Under the pieces are notes generated by a model. It was given only the letters and a program-made list of their open reading frames with translations. It searched no databases and was not told the DNA's origin. Both the position numbers and the translations under genes were made by a program. This document shows, in pieces, positions 10,660 to 22,117 of a DNA stretch of 64,000 nt (positions are counted from its first letter, which is position 1; each line of letters starts with the position of its first letter). Origin of the DNA: Larix kaempferi (lineage: Eukaryota > Streptophyta > Pinopsida > Pinales > Pinaceae); the NCBI GenBank assembly GCA_027924585.1, contig BSBM01000179.1, positions 10,702,501 to 10,766,500 of the forward strand, in the 5' to 3' direction.

Positions 10660-11364
10660 CCTTCAAGGTCTGGGACTACCTCTTTGATTCTGATGGTGAT
10701 GTCTTTCTTTCTTGCCATGGTGGTGAGCTTTCTTATCACCATGTCTTTTGGAGTGAGCTGTGAGAGCTTGGTCTTCATTTCCCATCTTCTCTTCTCGAGC
10801 TACAATTCGAGCTTCTTCCTATGAGCATTCTTCCCAGAGCCTACTGAAGGTGATGAGTTTCTTCCTAGCACAAATTCCTTGGATGAAGGAATCCCATGAC
10901 CTAGGAAGGCCATTAAGAGTGGTCATCACCACTTCTCAATTCTCTATATCTTCACCCACAGGTTCAAGTTGTTCTTTTATCTGGGAGACCCTTGAGAAAT
11001 ATGACTGCATATTTTCTGCATTCTGGATCTTGATATTCTTCAATTGATTCCTCAGGGTCATCTTCCGATTTATGTTCTTCCCTTCAAATAGTTTGGTCAA
11101 GGAATCAAACATCTCCTTTGGTGTCTTTAGGGATGACACATGGGGTATGAGATGATCTTTGATAGAATCAACAATGATCCTCTTTGCCTTGACCAAGTTC
11201 CTCTTGTGAAGATCCTTACCCTCTTCTCCCTCTGGGATAGGGACCTCTTCACTTATATAAGTGTCCAACTCATTTTCTTCGAAGATTAACCCAATCCTAT
11301 ACTTCCATGCATGGAATTTATCAACCCCTTCAAGCTTATCCTCAAGCTTGGTGTGGTGAGACAT
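10660..11364 (-). pseudogene. copia gag (outer element)
   Basis: Starts at ATG 11364-11362 (MSHHTKLEDKLEGVDKFHAW), the usual copia gag opening with the W-x-Y/R motif, then LEGKNINRKMTLRNQLKNIK and MQSYFSRVSQIKEQL. The first 142 codons are open to a stop at about 10935; homology continues beyond it (VVMTTLNGLPRSWDSFIQGI, the conserved gag LLNGLP block) to a second stop before the zinc knuckle. The protein would be the capsid/nucleocapsid precursor. Confidence 0.93.
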
Positions 11365-11926
11365 CTTAAAGAGTAATTCAAATGGAAATAGAAGAGATTT
11401 TAGGTCTTACCACTTGATTTGTTGAAAACTAGATCTGGTGCCGGATTAGGGTTTGTCAGAGAAAACCTAAAATTTCAAACTTTGAGTTTCAACTTTCTGA
11501 AAGGATAGAAAGATGCGTCTTGATGAACTGATCAGCCTAGTATATTCAGAAATTGAGATCTACAAAGTTTCACCCTTCAGAAATGCCTTTTAGTCTTTCT
11601 AGATTCACTAAGGAGAACCCTGAATTAGGGTTTGAGTTTCGCGGAGATTTACCCGGCCAAAAATCTCGATCCAAATCTCTAAGCTTCGATTTTTCCAAGG
11701 AGCTTCCAGCTATGTCTTCCGATTTCAGAAATTCATATTTTTGTGGAAACCCTAATTTTTAGGGCCAAAACTGAAACTGCTCATAATTGAATTATGATTG
11801 CACAGATAGATTCACCTTGCTGAGGAGAGTCAATCTATCATTTTACCTTTCCAAAATCTGTGGAGAGAAACCCAAAAACAAGAAGCCCTAGCTTCCGCAA
11901 CTGCACAGTGTCTTCTTCTCAGGTTA
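11365..11926 (-). other. 5' leader of outer copia
   Basis: Non-coding leader between PBS and gag start. 11451-11550 is clearly homologous to 6515-6615 of the inner element (TTTGTCAGAGAAA, TTCAAACTTTGA, GATGAACTGATCA), showing the two elements belong to related families. Confidence 0.85.
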
Positions 11927-11938
11927 GCTTTGATACCA
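11927..11938 (-). other. primer-binding site of outer copia
   Basis: Minus-strand TGGTATCAAAGC abuts the LTR; one base differs from the TGGTATCAGAGC initiator Met-tRNA site of the inner element. Confidence 0.9.
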
Positions 11939-12522
11939 TGTTAGATTTTGAGCATTAATTCAATATACTCTAGGATATTTACTGAGAGAATAACATGTAC
12001 AGTATATCAATTCATATCAATCATAGAAAGCATGTCAATCATCACTAGAAGCAAAAGCATGAGAGACAATAGACACACAGATTTTCCGTGGGGAAAACCC
12101 TAAGGTGAAAAACCCCACAACTTCCTCAGAGATAGATAGAGCAATGATACAACCAAAGTACACAGAGATAGACTCCTCCTAGTAGCTGGTCCTCCTCCTC
12201 ACATGTGCGCCACTTTTCGAGTGATGGAAGTGTGAGTTCTGAAGTGATCCAAATAGAGATCGGGAGATCTCTATTTATACTTGTCTTGACTACCCAATAA
12301 TCTCATGGGGCTGACTTGTCTAGCTTAGCACAATAACCTCATGTTACATTAATCCAGGCCGACCCCTTACAAGGTGGTCTAATAACCCATCGGCAAGTTA
12401 ACACACTTGCGACACTTGTCAATACAAATGACGACACTTCCGTATAGAGAAATAATACATCTCTATAGGAGTACAATAAATATATATATGAAATACATTC
12501 CGAAGTTACATATACATCAACA
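11939..12522 (-). repeat. outer copia 5' LTR
   Basis: 584 bp, TGTTAGATTTTGAG...TACATCAACA. Clearly related to the inner LTRs (same ends, TATA, GGCCGACCCC..GGTGGTCTAATAACCC and GACACTTCCGTATAGAG blocks) but shorter and diverged. The five bases after it (ATGGA) would be the target duplication; the partner lies off the left edge. Confidence 0.93.
12271..12279 (-). promoter_or_regulatory. LTR TATA box (outer copia)
   Basis: Minus-strand TATAAATAG at the position equivalent to the TATA box of the inner LTRs. Confidence 0.7.
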
Positions 12523-13654
12523 ATGGATACCCCTGTAAAGTCTTGTTTTCTCCTCTTCTCTCACCATCTCTATCTCTACCCCAATCGAATATGACTGGGA
12601 ATCATTATATTATTTCTGCATTTTCAATGCAATGTTATTATCCTCCCCTAGAGTCCTCCACTCATGCTTTCAAAGTGTGAGAGGGTATAAGGTTGGTGAA
12701 TGATAAGAAAGGCACTCTTTACCTTACTTACCGTGCAAACTTGGCTTTTATTGTAGTTGAAATCATTGAGGGTAAAACTTGCTCTACTTTAAGCAAATGA
12801 AAAGATCATCAAAGACAACTCTTGAAGGGATAAATTATGAAGGCATTTTTATTTGGTCCTAGGAGACATGATGAATGTTAAGTAAGTTAATTAGTAAGAA
12901 CAAAGGGAAAAGATACATGGGGAAAGGCCCCACCAGGACCAATAAAATCCTGCTTTTAGACATTGTTCATGGCCTTGGATGTCTAAATGGTTTCTTTATG
13001 GCCAAAGGCACAATATTCTTCCATAAAACATCATTCCAAAATCCTTGATTAGGCATGGTGCATACATATTGCTCAAAACCACTTCATGGTATCGACATCC
13101 TTAATCATAGGCCAATGATACCATTAAGAGGTCATGTGTGGTTAGTGGAGGAAATCATCATAGCTCCTTCTGGATAGAATATTCCTTTAGGGCCCAAGGT
13201 TTAGGTCTCTCTCTCTCTGACTATATCTCTAAACTACCTATGGGTTATAGGTTTTAAGGGTTGGGTGTTTGATGATAGAGTTTAGGGTTGATGAGAATTA
13301 GAGATTATAAGGGTTAGTGGTTAATTTTTATTTGACTAGACACTTTAGATGTTAGGATTATGTGGTTAGGGTTATAGGGGTTAATGGATATATATCATTA
13401 TGTGTTAGTATTTAGGAGTTTTAGGGGCTATCCTAGTTTAGGATTATAGTGAGCCAAGAGTTATGATGGTTAGTTGTATAGGGGACTAGGGATCGTAGTG
13501 GCTAGGGCATAATGGTCAAGGGTTTGGGGATTGAGATATGGGGGTCATGGATTTATGGTTACAAGGATGAATATTTATATGTACATGAGGATAATGTGAG
13601 TTAGTGATCTTGTGTAATAATATATCTCCTAACCCTTGTGGTGAAGGACATAAG

Positions 13655-13775
13655 AGAAAGGTGAGGGAGGGAGGAGGGATTGGGTAGAGTGGAATAGAGT
13701 GGGGGGAAAGGGTGGATATGAAGAGAAGAGGGGTGGGGCTATAGAGAGGGGTGGGCGGGGCGGGGGGGATTAGGG
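13655..13775. repeat. G-rich, purine-biased tract
   Basis: About 120 bp of runs of two to seven G separated by one to a few bases, almost purine-only on the plus strand (GGGAGGAGGGATTGGG, GGGGGGAAAGGG, GGGGCGGGGGGG-like). It has potential for G-quadruplex formation. Confidence 0.8.
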
Positions 13776-13809
13776 AGAGATAGATAAAAATTAAGGTGTA
13801 AAACACAAT

Positions 13810-13995
13810 GTGTGTGCTCTATAATGCTTGCACGCATCTACATGTGCACACTCAACAACGCGTGCACGCATCTACATGTGTGCACACCATAATGCGTACG
13901 TGATATAATGTGTGCCCACATCTACATGTGCACACACAACAACGCGTGCATGCTTCTTCACATGCGCGCATCTACGCGTTCGCGCATTTTTCGCG
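13810..13995. repeat. CpG-rich minisatellite
   Basis: Repeats of CGCATCTACATGTGCACAC and CAACAACGCGTGCA (near 13832, 13856, 13917, 13940) at about 33-45 bp spacing, alternating purine/pyrimidine with many CG, GCGC and CGCG words. Dense CpG in otherwise AT-rich DNA. Confidence 0.8.
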
Positions 13996-14879
13996 CACGC
14001 CTGTCTGGATTCAAATTGTTTTTGGCGCCCTTGTAGTTTTGGTATTAGCTTCGGATTTCCAAACCTTGAGGCTCAGTCTGATTTATGGCAGAACACACCA
14101 ATTTCTATAACTTCATGTTTCTCATGCTTATTTCCGCATATGCTCCACTTGTGCACTACAGATGAAATTGCACACTTGTGGAGCTCTATGTGCAGATTCT
14201 AACTATATATTTTTTTAATAGATCTGTTATTGTTTTCTATTTTTAATTCATTTTTAACTACACTAATGTAAAATTTGTAAAAAACATAGGTCGTTTATTT
14301 GGCCTATAACTTTTGATTGGCTTACCTATTTCGAGAACGGAAAAGAACCCGCACAAGAGTACAAGAATACCTACAAGCTAAAATATTTCTTTTTTTTATT
14401 ATGTTCAGACCATGATATGGTGGACCAACACTCGACCATGTGGTTTTAAGGCTTCACTGACTTTCGTAATTTAAAAAAAATATAAAATTAATTTTTAAAA
14501 TTTTGGAAAAATGGCCCCGCACAAGATTCCTCTGTTGCCTACACCCCTATATATTTTTTTCCTCATAAATTGACAATTTACATAACAAACCGTTGGACCA
14601 ACAAAAACATGTGCATTATGTTTTAGAGAAAAAATAACATAGCAATCTTACAATAATCACATTTTGGGGTGGTTATACCACTTTTCCATAAATAAAAGTT
14701 GTATATTCTGGAAGGTGATCCGTTTTTCTATGTTTCATCTTTTTACACCTAATTAGAAAATTTTTTGTAGGTACCTATAATAATTCATTTTAATGATAAT
14801 ATTTTTGTTTTTCCAGCATGTCATTGCAACTAACGTGTCATAATTGGGTATCATTACCTTGAACCAGCCCCTTATTAAC

Positions 14880-16695
14880 AGCACAAATCCTAAAATTGAA
14901 TCATAGTAGTGAGAATTGTGATTTGTTTGTTCAAATCTTTGCACCATCAAATCCTCATTCCTATGTTCTCCAAATTGATCAATCCCTTTTTCCTAATTAT
15001 ATGCATATTTATCTATTGTTGTCTTTCACTTTATTCTTGTTGTTTATAGTGAAATTGACATGAGTGTGACATTGTTTTGCATGTCAAATATTTGGAGAAT
15101 TACACATAGTTATGTTTCCCTTTATCTCATCCGAAGTCCAAGAACATCAAGACATATCCTTTGGAGAATTAATGTTTGGAGCAACATTATTGTTGCATGT
15201 GTAGAATTCTTAAGAAAGCTGTGGAGAAGCCTTAACTTAATTATTTTTATGATCAAGGCTATGCATTAAGGATGTCCACTTTGTCACACATTGTTGCATG
15301 ATTTGAGAGTCAGATCAAGTAAACAATCTATACCATCAATAATAATAACATACTTGGTGGTCTTGATGAGTAATTTCATTTAGCTTTGTGTTTGAATAGA
15401 TCTTAGCAAGCTCTAAATCATAGACATCTTAACTTAAATAATAAGCAATCGATACAACCATATTATATTTACATGTTCATAGAGACATATAAAGAAACTA
15501 ATCTCATGGTTCTTATGTTTTTATAGAATTGTCACTCTTCAACAAACACTTCAACCTATCTTCTACAATTTCTCTTTTTCTAATAAGATTACACCAAACA
15601 TAGATTTCATGGTTAAGCATAATTATGATGGTCAACATATGAATCCAAGAAACAATCCTCATGCTTATAGAACATACTTCTTTCTTATATGGATGTCCAA
15701 AAAATTGTTTGATCCTAACATTTTTCTCCAAAATTTATATTACATTTATAACAATTTCAAAGAAAACAAGTGTATCTAAGTGTTTATGAATGTTATTAAT
15801 TTTTGACGTACATATAACCTGTAATCAAGTTATATATAAAATTACAAAATGTTATTAATTTTTGACGTACATATAACCTGTAATCAAGTTATATATAAAA
15901 TTACAAAGTATACTTATTATTACTTTCTATTAAAACCACTAGTTATATGTTTTGTTGTTCACTAACTTTTAACATTGTAGCAATGTAGGAGAATAAAAAG
16001 GTTTTTTTATATAATTATTTTTTAAAGTGTATCCATAGTTTACTCAAGTTTCAATTGAAGTACATATTTTTGCAATTTTTCACAATGGAAGGATAGCGTA
16101 GGATAACGTGAATGTATACCATTTGAATTTGACAACTCATTACATGCAAGCCAAGTAATATGAGTTCTAGTGTACGTTCCCCCATTGAAATATTTGTAGC
16201 ATCCCGTTAGAACAAGTTAATTAACATTGGTGTGTATATGCTGATAGGATGCACAATTAATGATGTGAGAGGCATAGACTAACACACATGCCAAATCATT
16301 GGTGTTCGGTGCATATCCCCGCTCATTATACACATGGAATATAATCATCCTAAACACACTAGAGGGAAAATGGATTACCCAATGCCTTTAGAGTGACTAG
16401 ACGCACCATCTATGACAAAGGAAGACTACATCAGATCACTAGTGTGCACTAAATTTTTTGGTACATTGTTGGACGCACCATGTGTGATGCATCTTGTCCA
16501 TGTTAGTGCACCATGACATCTAGATGAACAATTGTCTTGGCATTATGATGTTCTCCTATTAATTAAACATTGTATTTTCTAATGAAGTTCAACCATTGTA
16601 TTATTTGATGGTGTTTCCTTGACTCTCATATGAGAGAGAGGGGATATATTACCACACCTTATTTAATAAGAAATGAGTTGTCTTTTTATGGATGT
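14880..16695 (+). repeat. dispersed repeat family, copy 1
   Basis: Shares long similarity in the same orientation with 56905-58180: GAGAATTGTG..TTGTTTGTTCAAAT, CCTATGTTCTCCAAATTGATC, GACGTACATATAACCTGTAATCAAG, TTGGTGTTCGGTGCATATCC and TTATTTAATAAGAAATGA. Copy 1 has about 660 bp (15055-15720) that copy 2 lacks. No coding domain or terminal repeats recognised; probably an unclassified or decayed transposable element. Confidence 0.85.
15791..15906. repeat. 59-bp perfect tandem duplication
   Basis: The segment beginning TGTTATTAATTTTTGACGTA is present twice, starting at 15791 and 15850, with no mismatch over about 57 bp. Copy 2 of the dispersed repeat has only one unit, so the duplication is specific to this copy and young. 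Confidence 0.93.
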
Positions 16696-16746
16696 TGTTG
16701 CTATAATTATGGTTTTGTTGGTGTTTATACCAAAGTACAAATCTTT

Positions 16747-17310
16747 CTAAATTTTTAATTGTTTATTAAGATCATAGGGACATATTTCCAAAAGAACAAT
16801 ATCATCAACATCAGAAATAAGGATGGTGACAATTCCTGCTAACGTCATGTCAGTGCAACCTGCCTCTATTAAACAACCTTTTAACTTATCAATGTATATA
16901 CCAAAAAGGGTAGGGGATAGGGGACAACCTTGCTTAACTCCTATATTACAATTAATATCTTCCGACCAACTATCAGTGTTCTTAAACTTGGCAATGGAAT
17001 TCTTGTACAACCTTATTTCAGTGGCTCTCAACTTTAAAGGAACCTTTAACTCTCCTAATATTTTCCACAAGTTATTTCTAGGGATTGTATCAAAAGCTTT
17101 CCTAAAGTCCACAAAGCAACAAAAGAGATTGAACTTATTATTGCAACCTTCCTTTGCAATGATCTTGAGAGTAATGAGGTGGTCTATGGTGGAATTATAC
17201 CTTCTAAAACCGACTTTTTTTATAGCTATTTTACCTTGACTTTCTAACCATATGTTAATCTTATTTTCCAAAATCATACCATATAACTTGGCTAAGAAAA
17301 GGCTAATCAT
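16747..17310 (-). pseudogene. LINE reverse transcriptase fragment
   Basis: A 187-codon minus-strand frame with non-LTR RT blocks in order: GFRRYNSTIDHLITLKII, CCFVDFRKAFDTIPRNNLW (catalytic aspartate in FVDF), GVKQGCPLSPTLFGIYIDKL and ILISDVDDIVLL, where the usual Y/F-A-DD box reads DVDD. Endonuclease and the rest of RT are absent. It is a truncated, immobile LINE fragment of a different subfamily from the LINE at 46288-51640. Confidence 0.93.
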
Positions 17311-17689
17311 AATGATCTCGAGGAATTATTTTTATCATCACTTTTAAAATAAATATAACAATACTCTAATTCCAAGATTTAAGGAAGTCTTACTTAACCT
17401 ACTCTAACTACACAAACATTCTTCTCAAACATTTTTAAAAATAAAAATAAATACTTACAAATCTAAACCTAATAAGGAACATTTTTAATAACAAAAATAA
17501 AAACTTTTATGCAAGATGCTTATGTGATGGAATTCTTTATTGTCACTTAAATTTAGGTGTTTACAAAAGAGTTTACGGTTGATCATGAATTGGAGGGCTT
17601 CTTCATAAATTTACAAAATAGTTTATGCTTAAAATGCTAAATGAAAAAGCATATTCATAAATCAGCATTTGTTTTAACCTATGTACAAT

Positions 17690-18720
17690 TTATTTAATTA
17701 TCATTTTTATAATTTATTTTTGTATTTTTGTATTTTAATTGTAATTAATAATTTTATTTATAACTTTTAAGTTTTTTTGAATGGTTATGTACAACTTATT
17801 TAATTATCATTTTTATAAAAAAAAATTGTGAATTTTGTATTTTTATTGTAATTAATAATTTTATTTATAACTTTTAAGTTTTATTGAATGGTTAAGTAAT
17901 GATTGTGTATATAAAGAATAATTTTTGAATTAAAAGAAATACATTTTTTTTTTATAAAAGTGAGTTAATGCATAATTGAGAGTATAACTATGACTAGGTA
18001 ATTAATTTAAAAGAACAAGATAAACAACATGATAGATTAGAGATTTCTTAAGATTGCTTCATACTATAGTCAAATTCACTCGTGGCTTAAGTGAGGTTGG
18101 CATAAACATTCCATGTCTCGACTAAATCATTATGGAGTCAAGGAAGACTTCACTCTGCAAATATTATCAATATTAAATGTATTATTATATCTGAATTTAA
18201 AAAGAAGGTGTGGTGTGATAAAGAATTGGAAGATAAGATCAAATTAAGATATTATAAGGAGGTAATCAACCCTAATCTAGAACATCAAAATAATCTCTTT
18301 GTTTTAATTAACATAAAGAAGAAAATAAAATTGCTAAAATAAGAACAAACTCTCATGAGCTCCATAGTGAAACAAGGCATGAATAATTCCTAAAAGATCG
18401 CGGGATGAATGAATTTGTCACCTTTGTGATACTAAGAGGGTTGAATATAAAAATCACTTTCTCATAAAATGTATCACATACACCCACATTAAATTGCAAT
18501 TTCAAAATATTGGCAACAATATTGGCCTTCCTAACCTTTTAGCTCATCACAACTATGGTGATTAAGGAATGTATAACTTAAATATTTTCAAGCACGTAAA
18601 TAGAATTATAAATAAAACCAAGTATTTCCTTACCTTTTTAACTGTCGAATAAACCAAATTTAGTTTCAGTCAACATTAATAACCATCAACATCATCATCA
18701 TCAATCCCTACTAAAACATA
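17690..18720 (+). repeat. ~1-kb direct duplication, copy A
   Basis: Shares with 18845-20640: TTTAAAAGAACAA(G/C)ATAAA, TTAAGATTGCTTCATACTAT, CATTATGGAGTCAAGGAAGA, TGATAAAGAATTGGAAGATA, TCATGAGCTCCATAGTGAAA and CACCTTTGTGATACTAAGAG in the same order. It opens with a further internal pair of about 95 bp (17693 and 17790). One frame (WCDKELEDKIKLRYYKEV...) vaguely recalls LINE sequence but is not convincing. Confidence 0.88.
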
Positions 18721-19307
18721 AATAATAAATAACTAGTTACAAGACAAGTGAACATTTCAAAAACCAGTTGAAGACAAGTGAACATTCAACATAACTAGTT
18801 ATAAGTCATACCAAAATGACTAGCGAGTAGCAAAAAATCACAAACAAAGAATATTTAATTATCATTTTAATGATTTTTTGTATTTTTGTATTTTAATTGT
18901 AATTAATAGTTTTATTTATAATTTATAATTTTTATTGAATGCTTAAATAATGATTGTGTATATAAAGAATAAATTTAACTTTTGAATTAACGGAAATACA
19001 ATTTATCTTTTTTTTTTTATAAAAGTGAGTCAATATTTAATCAAGAGCATAGCTATGACTAGGTATTAATTTAAAAGAACAACATAAATAACATGACAAA
19101 CAAGAGGCTTCTTAAGATTGCTTCATACTATAGTCAAATTCATGTGTGGCTTAAGTGAGTTTGGCATAAACATTCCCTGTCTTAACTAAATCATTATGGA
19201 GTCAAGGAAGACCTCACTCTGCAAATATTCACAAAGGTATTATTATATCTGAATTTAAAAAGGTGTCGTGTGATAAAGAATTGGAAGATAAGATAAAATT
19301 AAGATAT

Positions 19308-20170
19308 AACGCCAATTTCATTAAACTTGGACTTATTTTAGTCCAAGTCACTTTGAATACAAGTCAAAAACAACCTTTCTAAACTCCAAAATCAAGCAAA
19401 ATCCGGTTCCAAAACTGCCAAATCTAGGTTCGAAAAGTGCCAAAACCAGTTCCGAAAGTGCCAAAACCGATTCCAAAATTGCCAAAACCGATTCCGAAAG
19501 TGCCAAATAAAGGTTCCAAAAGTGACAAAACCGGTTCCTAAAGAGCCAAAACCAGTTCCAAAAGTGCCAAATCCGGTTCCAAAAGTGACCAAACCGGTTC
19601 CGAAATTCACACTTTTCAAATGAAAATTTTCATTTTTTGATTTGAAATTCACACTTTTGAAATCAAAATTCGCATTTTTTGATTTGAAATTCACACTTTT
19701 CAAATCAAAATTTGCATTTTTGATTTGAAATTCACACTTTTTGAATTGAAATTCATAGTTTTATAACAAAAAATCGGTTCCGAAAGAGACCAAACCGGTT
19801 CCAAATTCACACTTTTCAAATGAAAATTTTCATTTTTTGATTTGAAATTCACACTTTTGAATTCAAAATTTGCATTTTTTTATTTGAAATTCACACTTTT
19901 CAAATCAAAATTTGCTTTTTTTTATTTGAAATTCACACTTTTTGAATTGAAATTCATATTTTTAACAAAAAACTGCAATTTTAAGGTTCATAAGTAGTAA
20001 AAAAACACACTATTCGAATAGAAAAATGCACTTTTCAAAGCCAATATTGCCACTTTTAGAACCTGTTGTTGCACTTTAGAAAGGTTGATATTGACACTTT
20101 CAAAGTTTAAATTCACAGTTTCTTAGTCCAAAAGTTTCCTAATATGTCCAAGTTTAATGAAATTGGCATT
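19308..20170. mobile_element. 863-bp TIR element (MITE-like) filled with minisatellite
   Basis: Ends are inverted repeats of 25 bp with one mismatch (AAYGCCAATTTCATTAAACT, continuing TGGAC). Flanks ATAT at 19304-19307 and 20171-20174 match the single ATAT of the empty paralogue; TA and ATAT cannot be told apart as the duplication. No transposase. Inside are degenerate CGGTTCC(G/A)AAAGTGCCAAAA units and a duplicated block of AAATTCACACTTTT...AAATCAAAATTTGCATTTTT. Superfamily not assigned; a TA duplication would fit Tc1/mariner-type. Confidence 0.85.
19390..19610. repeat. ~19-bp degenerate minisatellite
   Basis: About eleven units of the type CGGTTCCAAAAGTGCCAAA. On the minus strand this reads as an FGTGF/FWHFRN-like peptide repeat, which I regard as non-coding. 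Confidence 0.85.
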
Positions 20171-20736
20171 ATATTATAAGGAGATAATCAACCCTAATGT
20201 AGAACATCAAATTTTTTTTTTTGTTTAATTAACATAAAGAAGAAAATAACATTGCTAAAATACGAACAAACTCTCATGAGCTCCATAGTGAAACGTGGCA
20301 TGAATAATTCCTAAAAGATCGTGGGATGAATGAATTTGTCACCTTTGTGATACTAAGAGGGTTGAATATAAAAATCACTTTCTTGTAAAATGTCTTGCAT
20401 ACACCCACATTAAATTGCAATTTCAAAATATTTGCAACAATATTGACCTTCCTAACCTTTTATCTCATCACAACTATGATGATTAAGGAATGTTTAACTT
20501 AAATCTTTTCAAGCACATAAACAGAGTTATAAATAAAACCAAGTAATTCCTTACCTTTTTATATGTCGGATAGAGAAAATTTAGTTAACATAAACATCAA
20601 CATCATCATCATCAGTCCCTACCAAAACATAAATAATGGTTTTTAGTTATAAATAATCTTTATTGACTTTACAATAATTTCATTCACTTTTAAATTTTTT
20701 TATTAGGGTTTGTTACACATGCATGTTTGCATAAGT

Positions 20737-20880
20737 ATAGAGTGGGGGTGCATATCAGGTCTATTCAAAGTGCGTTCGTTATCTCATCCCTTGAGTGGTC
20801 CAACAGACATATGGAGACCCGAATAAAGTACTTTAGACAGTCTTTAAGACAAAATCAGACTGACTTACCTTTTTAAAACA
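20737..20880 (-). other. 3' module of viral unit A
   Basis: Contains TTATCTCATCCCTTGAGTGG, CAGACATATGGAGACCCGAA and AATAAAGTACTTTAGAC on the plus strand. The same module is at 28262-28370 (unit B end) and, in inverse strand but the same gene-sense orientation, twice at 37190-37520 in the DNA transposon. Confidence 0.85.
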
Positions 20881-20894
20881 AAGGGACATATATC

Positions 20895-21090
20895 CGACAA
20901 CATAAATTAAAATTATTACAATGTGGAACCTATTAAGGCGGCCCACCATGCCTTTCAATCAATCATTGGGGTCCCACCCCTACAGACATATATAGTCTGA
21001 CAACATAAAATAAATTATTACAATGTGGAACCTATTAAGGTGGCCCACCACGCCTTTCCATCAATCATAGGAGTCCCACCCGTACAGACA
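20895..21090. repeat. 102-bp tandem pair in viral 3' region (unit A)
   Basis: ACAATGTGGAACCTATTAAGG occurs at 20918 and 21020, and GGCCCACCA..CCTTTC..ATCAATCAT..GG..GTCCCACCC follows each. The same 102-bp pair is present in unit B (28448 and 28550), so it pre-dates the two copies. Confidence 0.9.
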
Positions 21091-22077
21091 GATACATATT
21101 TCTCAGCCATCACCACGATCCACTCCACCACAAGGACAATCAAAAGGATCCCCATCAAAATCCACAGGTTCATATGGAATAATGTATGGGTAGAGAGTAT
21201 AGTCAAAGCATTTCTCAACGTCTGACCCAAACATAACCTGGTTATTTCCACACATAAAATTTCCCTAAAAAGTTGACTCCACTCTATAGTTAAGACAAAT
21301 CCTTCTGGTGTGAACTTTTTTGTCAATTCTCTTGTCGTCTTGATCTCTTGTGATGAACTTATGGGTTGTATAAACAGTATGTTCAAGCAGCATATACCTT
21401 CCTCCAAGGAGTCATAATTTAAATTTGAACCACATGTGGTTATGGTCTGCAACCTACATATCAGCTTGAAGGTGGAGGATGAAATTATCCCTTCGATGAA
21501 CCCAATATTTTCTTAGACAAAACTTATCCAAAAATATTTCAGTCCACCCTGACCATTTATTGTTTATAAGATTTGACAGGTCTGCACATATAATTATCTC
21601 GCGTTCTTCTCTGCAGAATTGAAGAATAAGGTTATATGTGGTCCCAGTAAGATCACCATGTCCCAAGTGGACATACCACATATCTATGCCTTCTTCTTCA
21701 TTGCAGTCTAGCCAAACTTCTCAACAACTAATTAATTTGTCATGTGCCTTTTCCAGACCAAGAAAGGAATCTTTTTCCCATTTCTCCAAAATTTGGAGTT
21801 TAAGTGGAGATTCTTGGATTTGTCTTATGAGAATTAAAGATAGAAACTTCGCAGCCTCTGTTATGTTTGCATGCTCCAAAGATTGTTGACAATCTTCTAG
21901 TGTCAAGGATTGATCCCATGGCTTCAAGTACAAGCCTGCCTTTGAATGAATAAGTGGGAATATAAATGTCCTTGCTACACTCTTTCCTTTATCTTGTTGT
22001 GAAGAGTTAGATGCGCCTGCACTGAACATATTGATCTGGGGAAAAGCTTGAGTATGGAATTCTTCTCCGGTTAACAT
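21018..22077 (-). pseudogene. viral C-terminal region of unknown function (unit A)
   Basis: Downstream of RNase H the minus strand stays coding-like in several frames: SLTLEDCQQSLEHANITEA, RQIQESPLKLQILEKWEKD, WYVHLGHGDLTGTTYNLIL, NKWSGWTEIFLDKFCLRK, WVHRRDNFILHLQADM, then a tail with Cys-rich PFDCPCGGVD and GWDSYD. The same peptides occur in unit B, so selection for protein once acted here. I do not recognise the domain; it could be the end of the polyprotein or a separate late ORF. Stops and frameshifts are present. Confidence 0.7.
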
Positions 22078-22117
22078 ATCAGCAACATAATTAAGATAAC
22101 CAGGCTTATAAACAATG

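Larger units (their letters stand above)
1..12522 (-). mobile_element. Ty1/copia LTR retrotransposon, outer copy, interrupted
   Basis: Reading the minus strand from the right there is an LTR (11939-12522), a Met-tRNA primer-binding site, a leader, then gag, CCHC zinc knuckle, aspartic protease, integrase, RT and RNase H in copia order (integrase before RT). Pol stops at 8306 inside the YVDD box and resumes at 1164, because a second copia element sits in between. The 3' LTR is not in the window; the 3' non-coding tandem repeats at 1-178 are its last visible part. Several in-frame stops and at least two frameshifts make it non-functional. Copia identity is certain from domain order; lineage within copia is not assigned. 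Confidence 0.95.
12523..14879. other. intergenic DNA, no gene seen
   Basis: No coding homology recognised. It holds scattered GGGTTAGGG/TTTAGGGTT-like words at 13240-13400, a G-rich stretch and CpG-rich minisatellite (listed separately), and otherwise AT-rich unique-looking sequence. Confidence 0.6.
18845..20640 (+). repeat. ~1-kb direct duplication, copy B, interrupted
   Basis: Same block as 17690-18720, split by the 863-bp TIR element at 19308-20170. Copy A gives the uninterrupted target sequence (AAGATATTATAAGGAGG near 18250), so the insertion post-dates the duplication. Confidence 0.88.

Noticed and set aside
13240-13400. TTTAGGG-like words as interstitial telomere repeat
   Set aside because: Words are scattered and not in tandem; no run of three or more consecutive TTTAGGG units.
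17690-18720. LINE ORF2 remnant in the duplicated block (WCDKELEDKIKLRYY...)
   Set aside because: Only a short vaguely similar frame with stops; no endonuclease or RT motif seen.
19392-19703. 103-codon frame with FGTGF/FRNRFW repeats
   Set aside because: Read-through of a 19-bp minisatellite within a non-coding TIR element.
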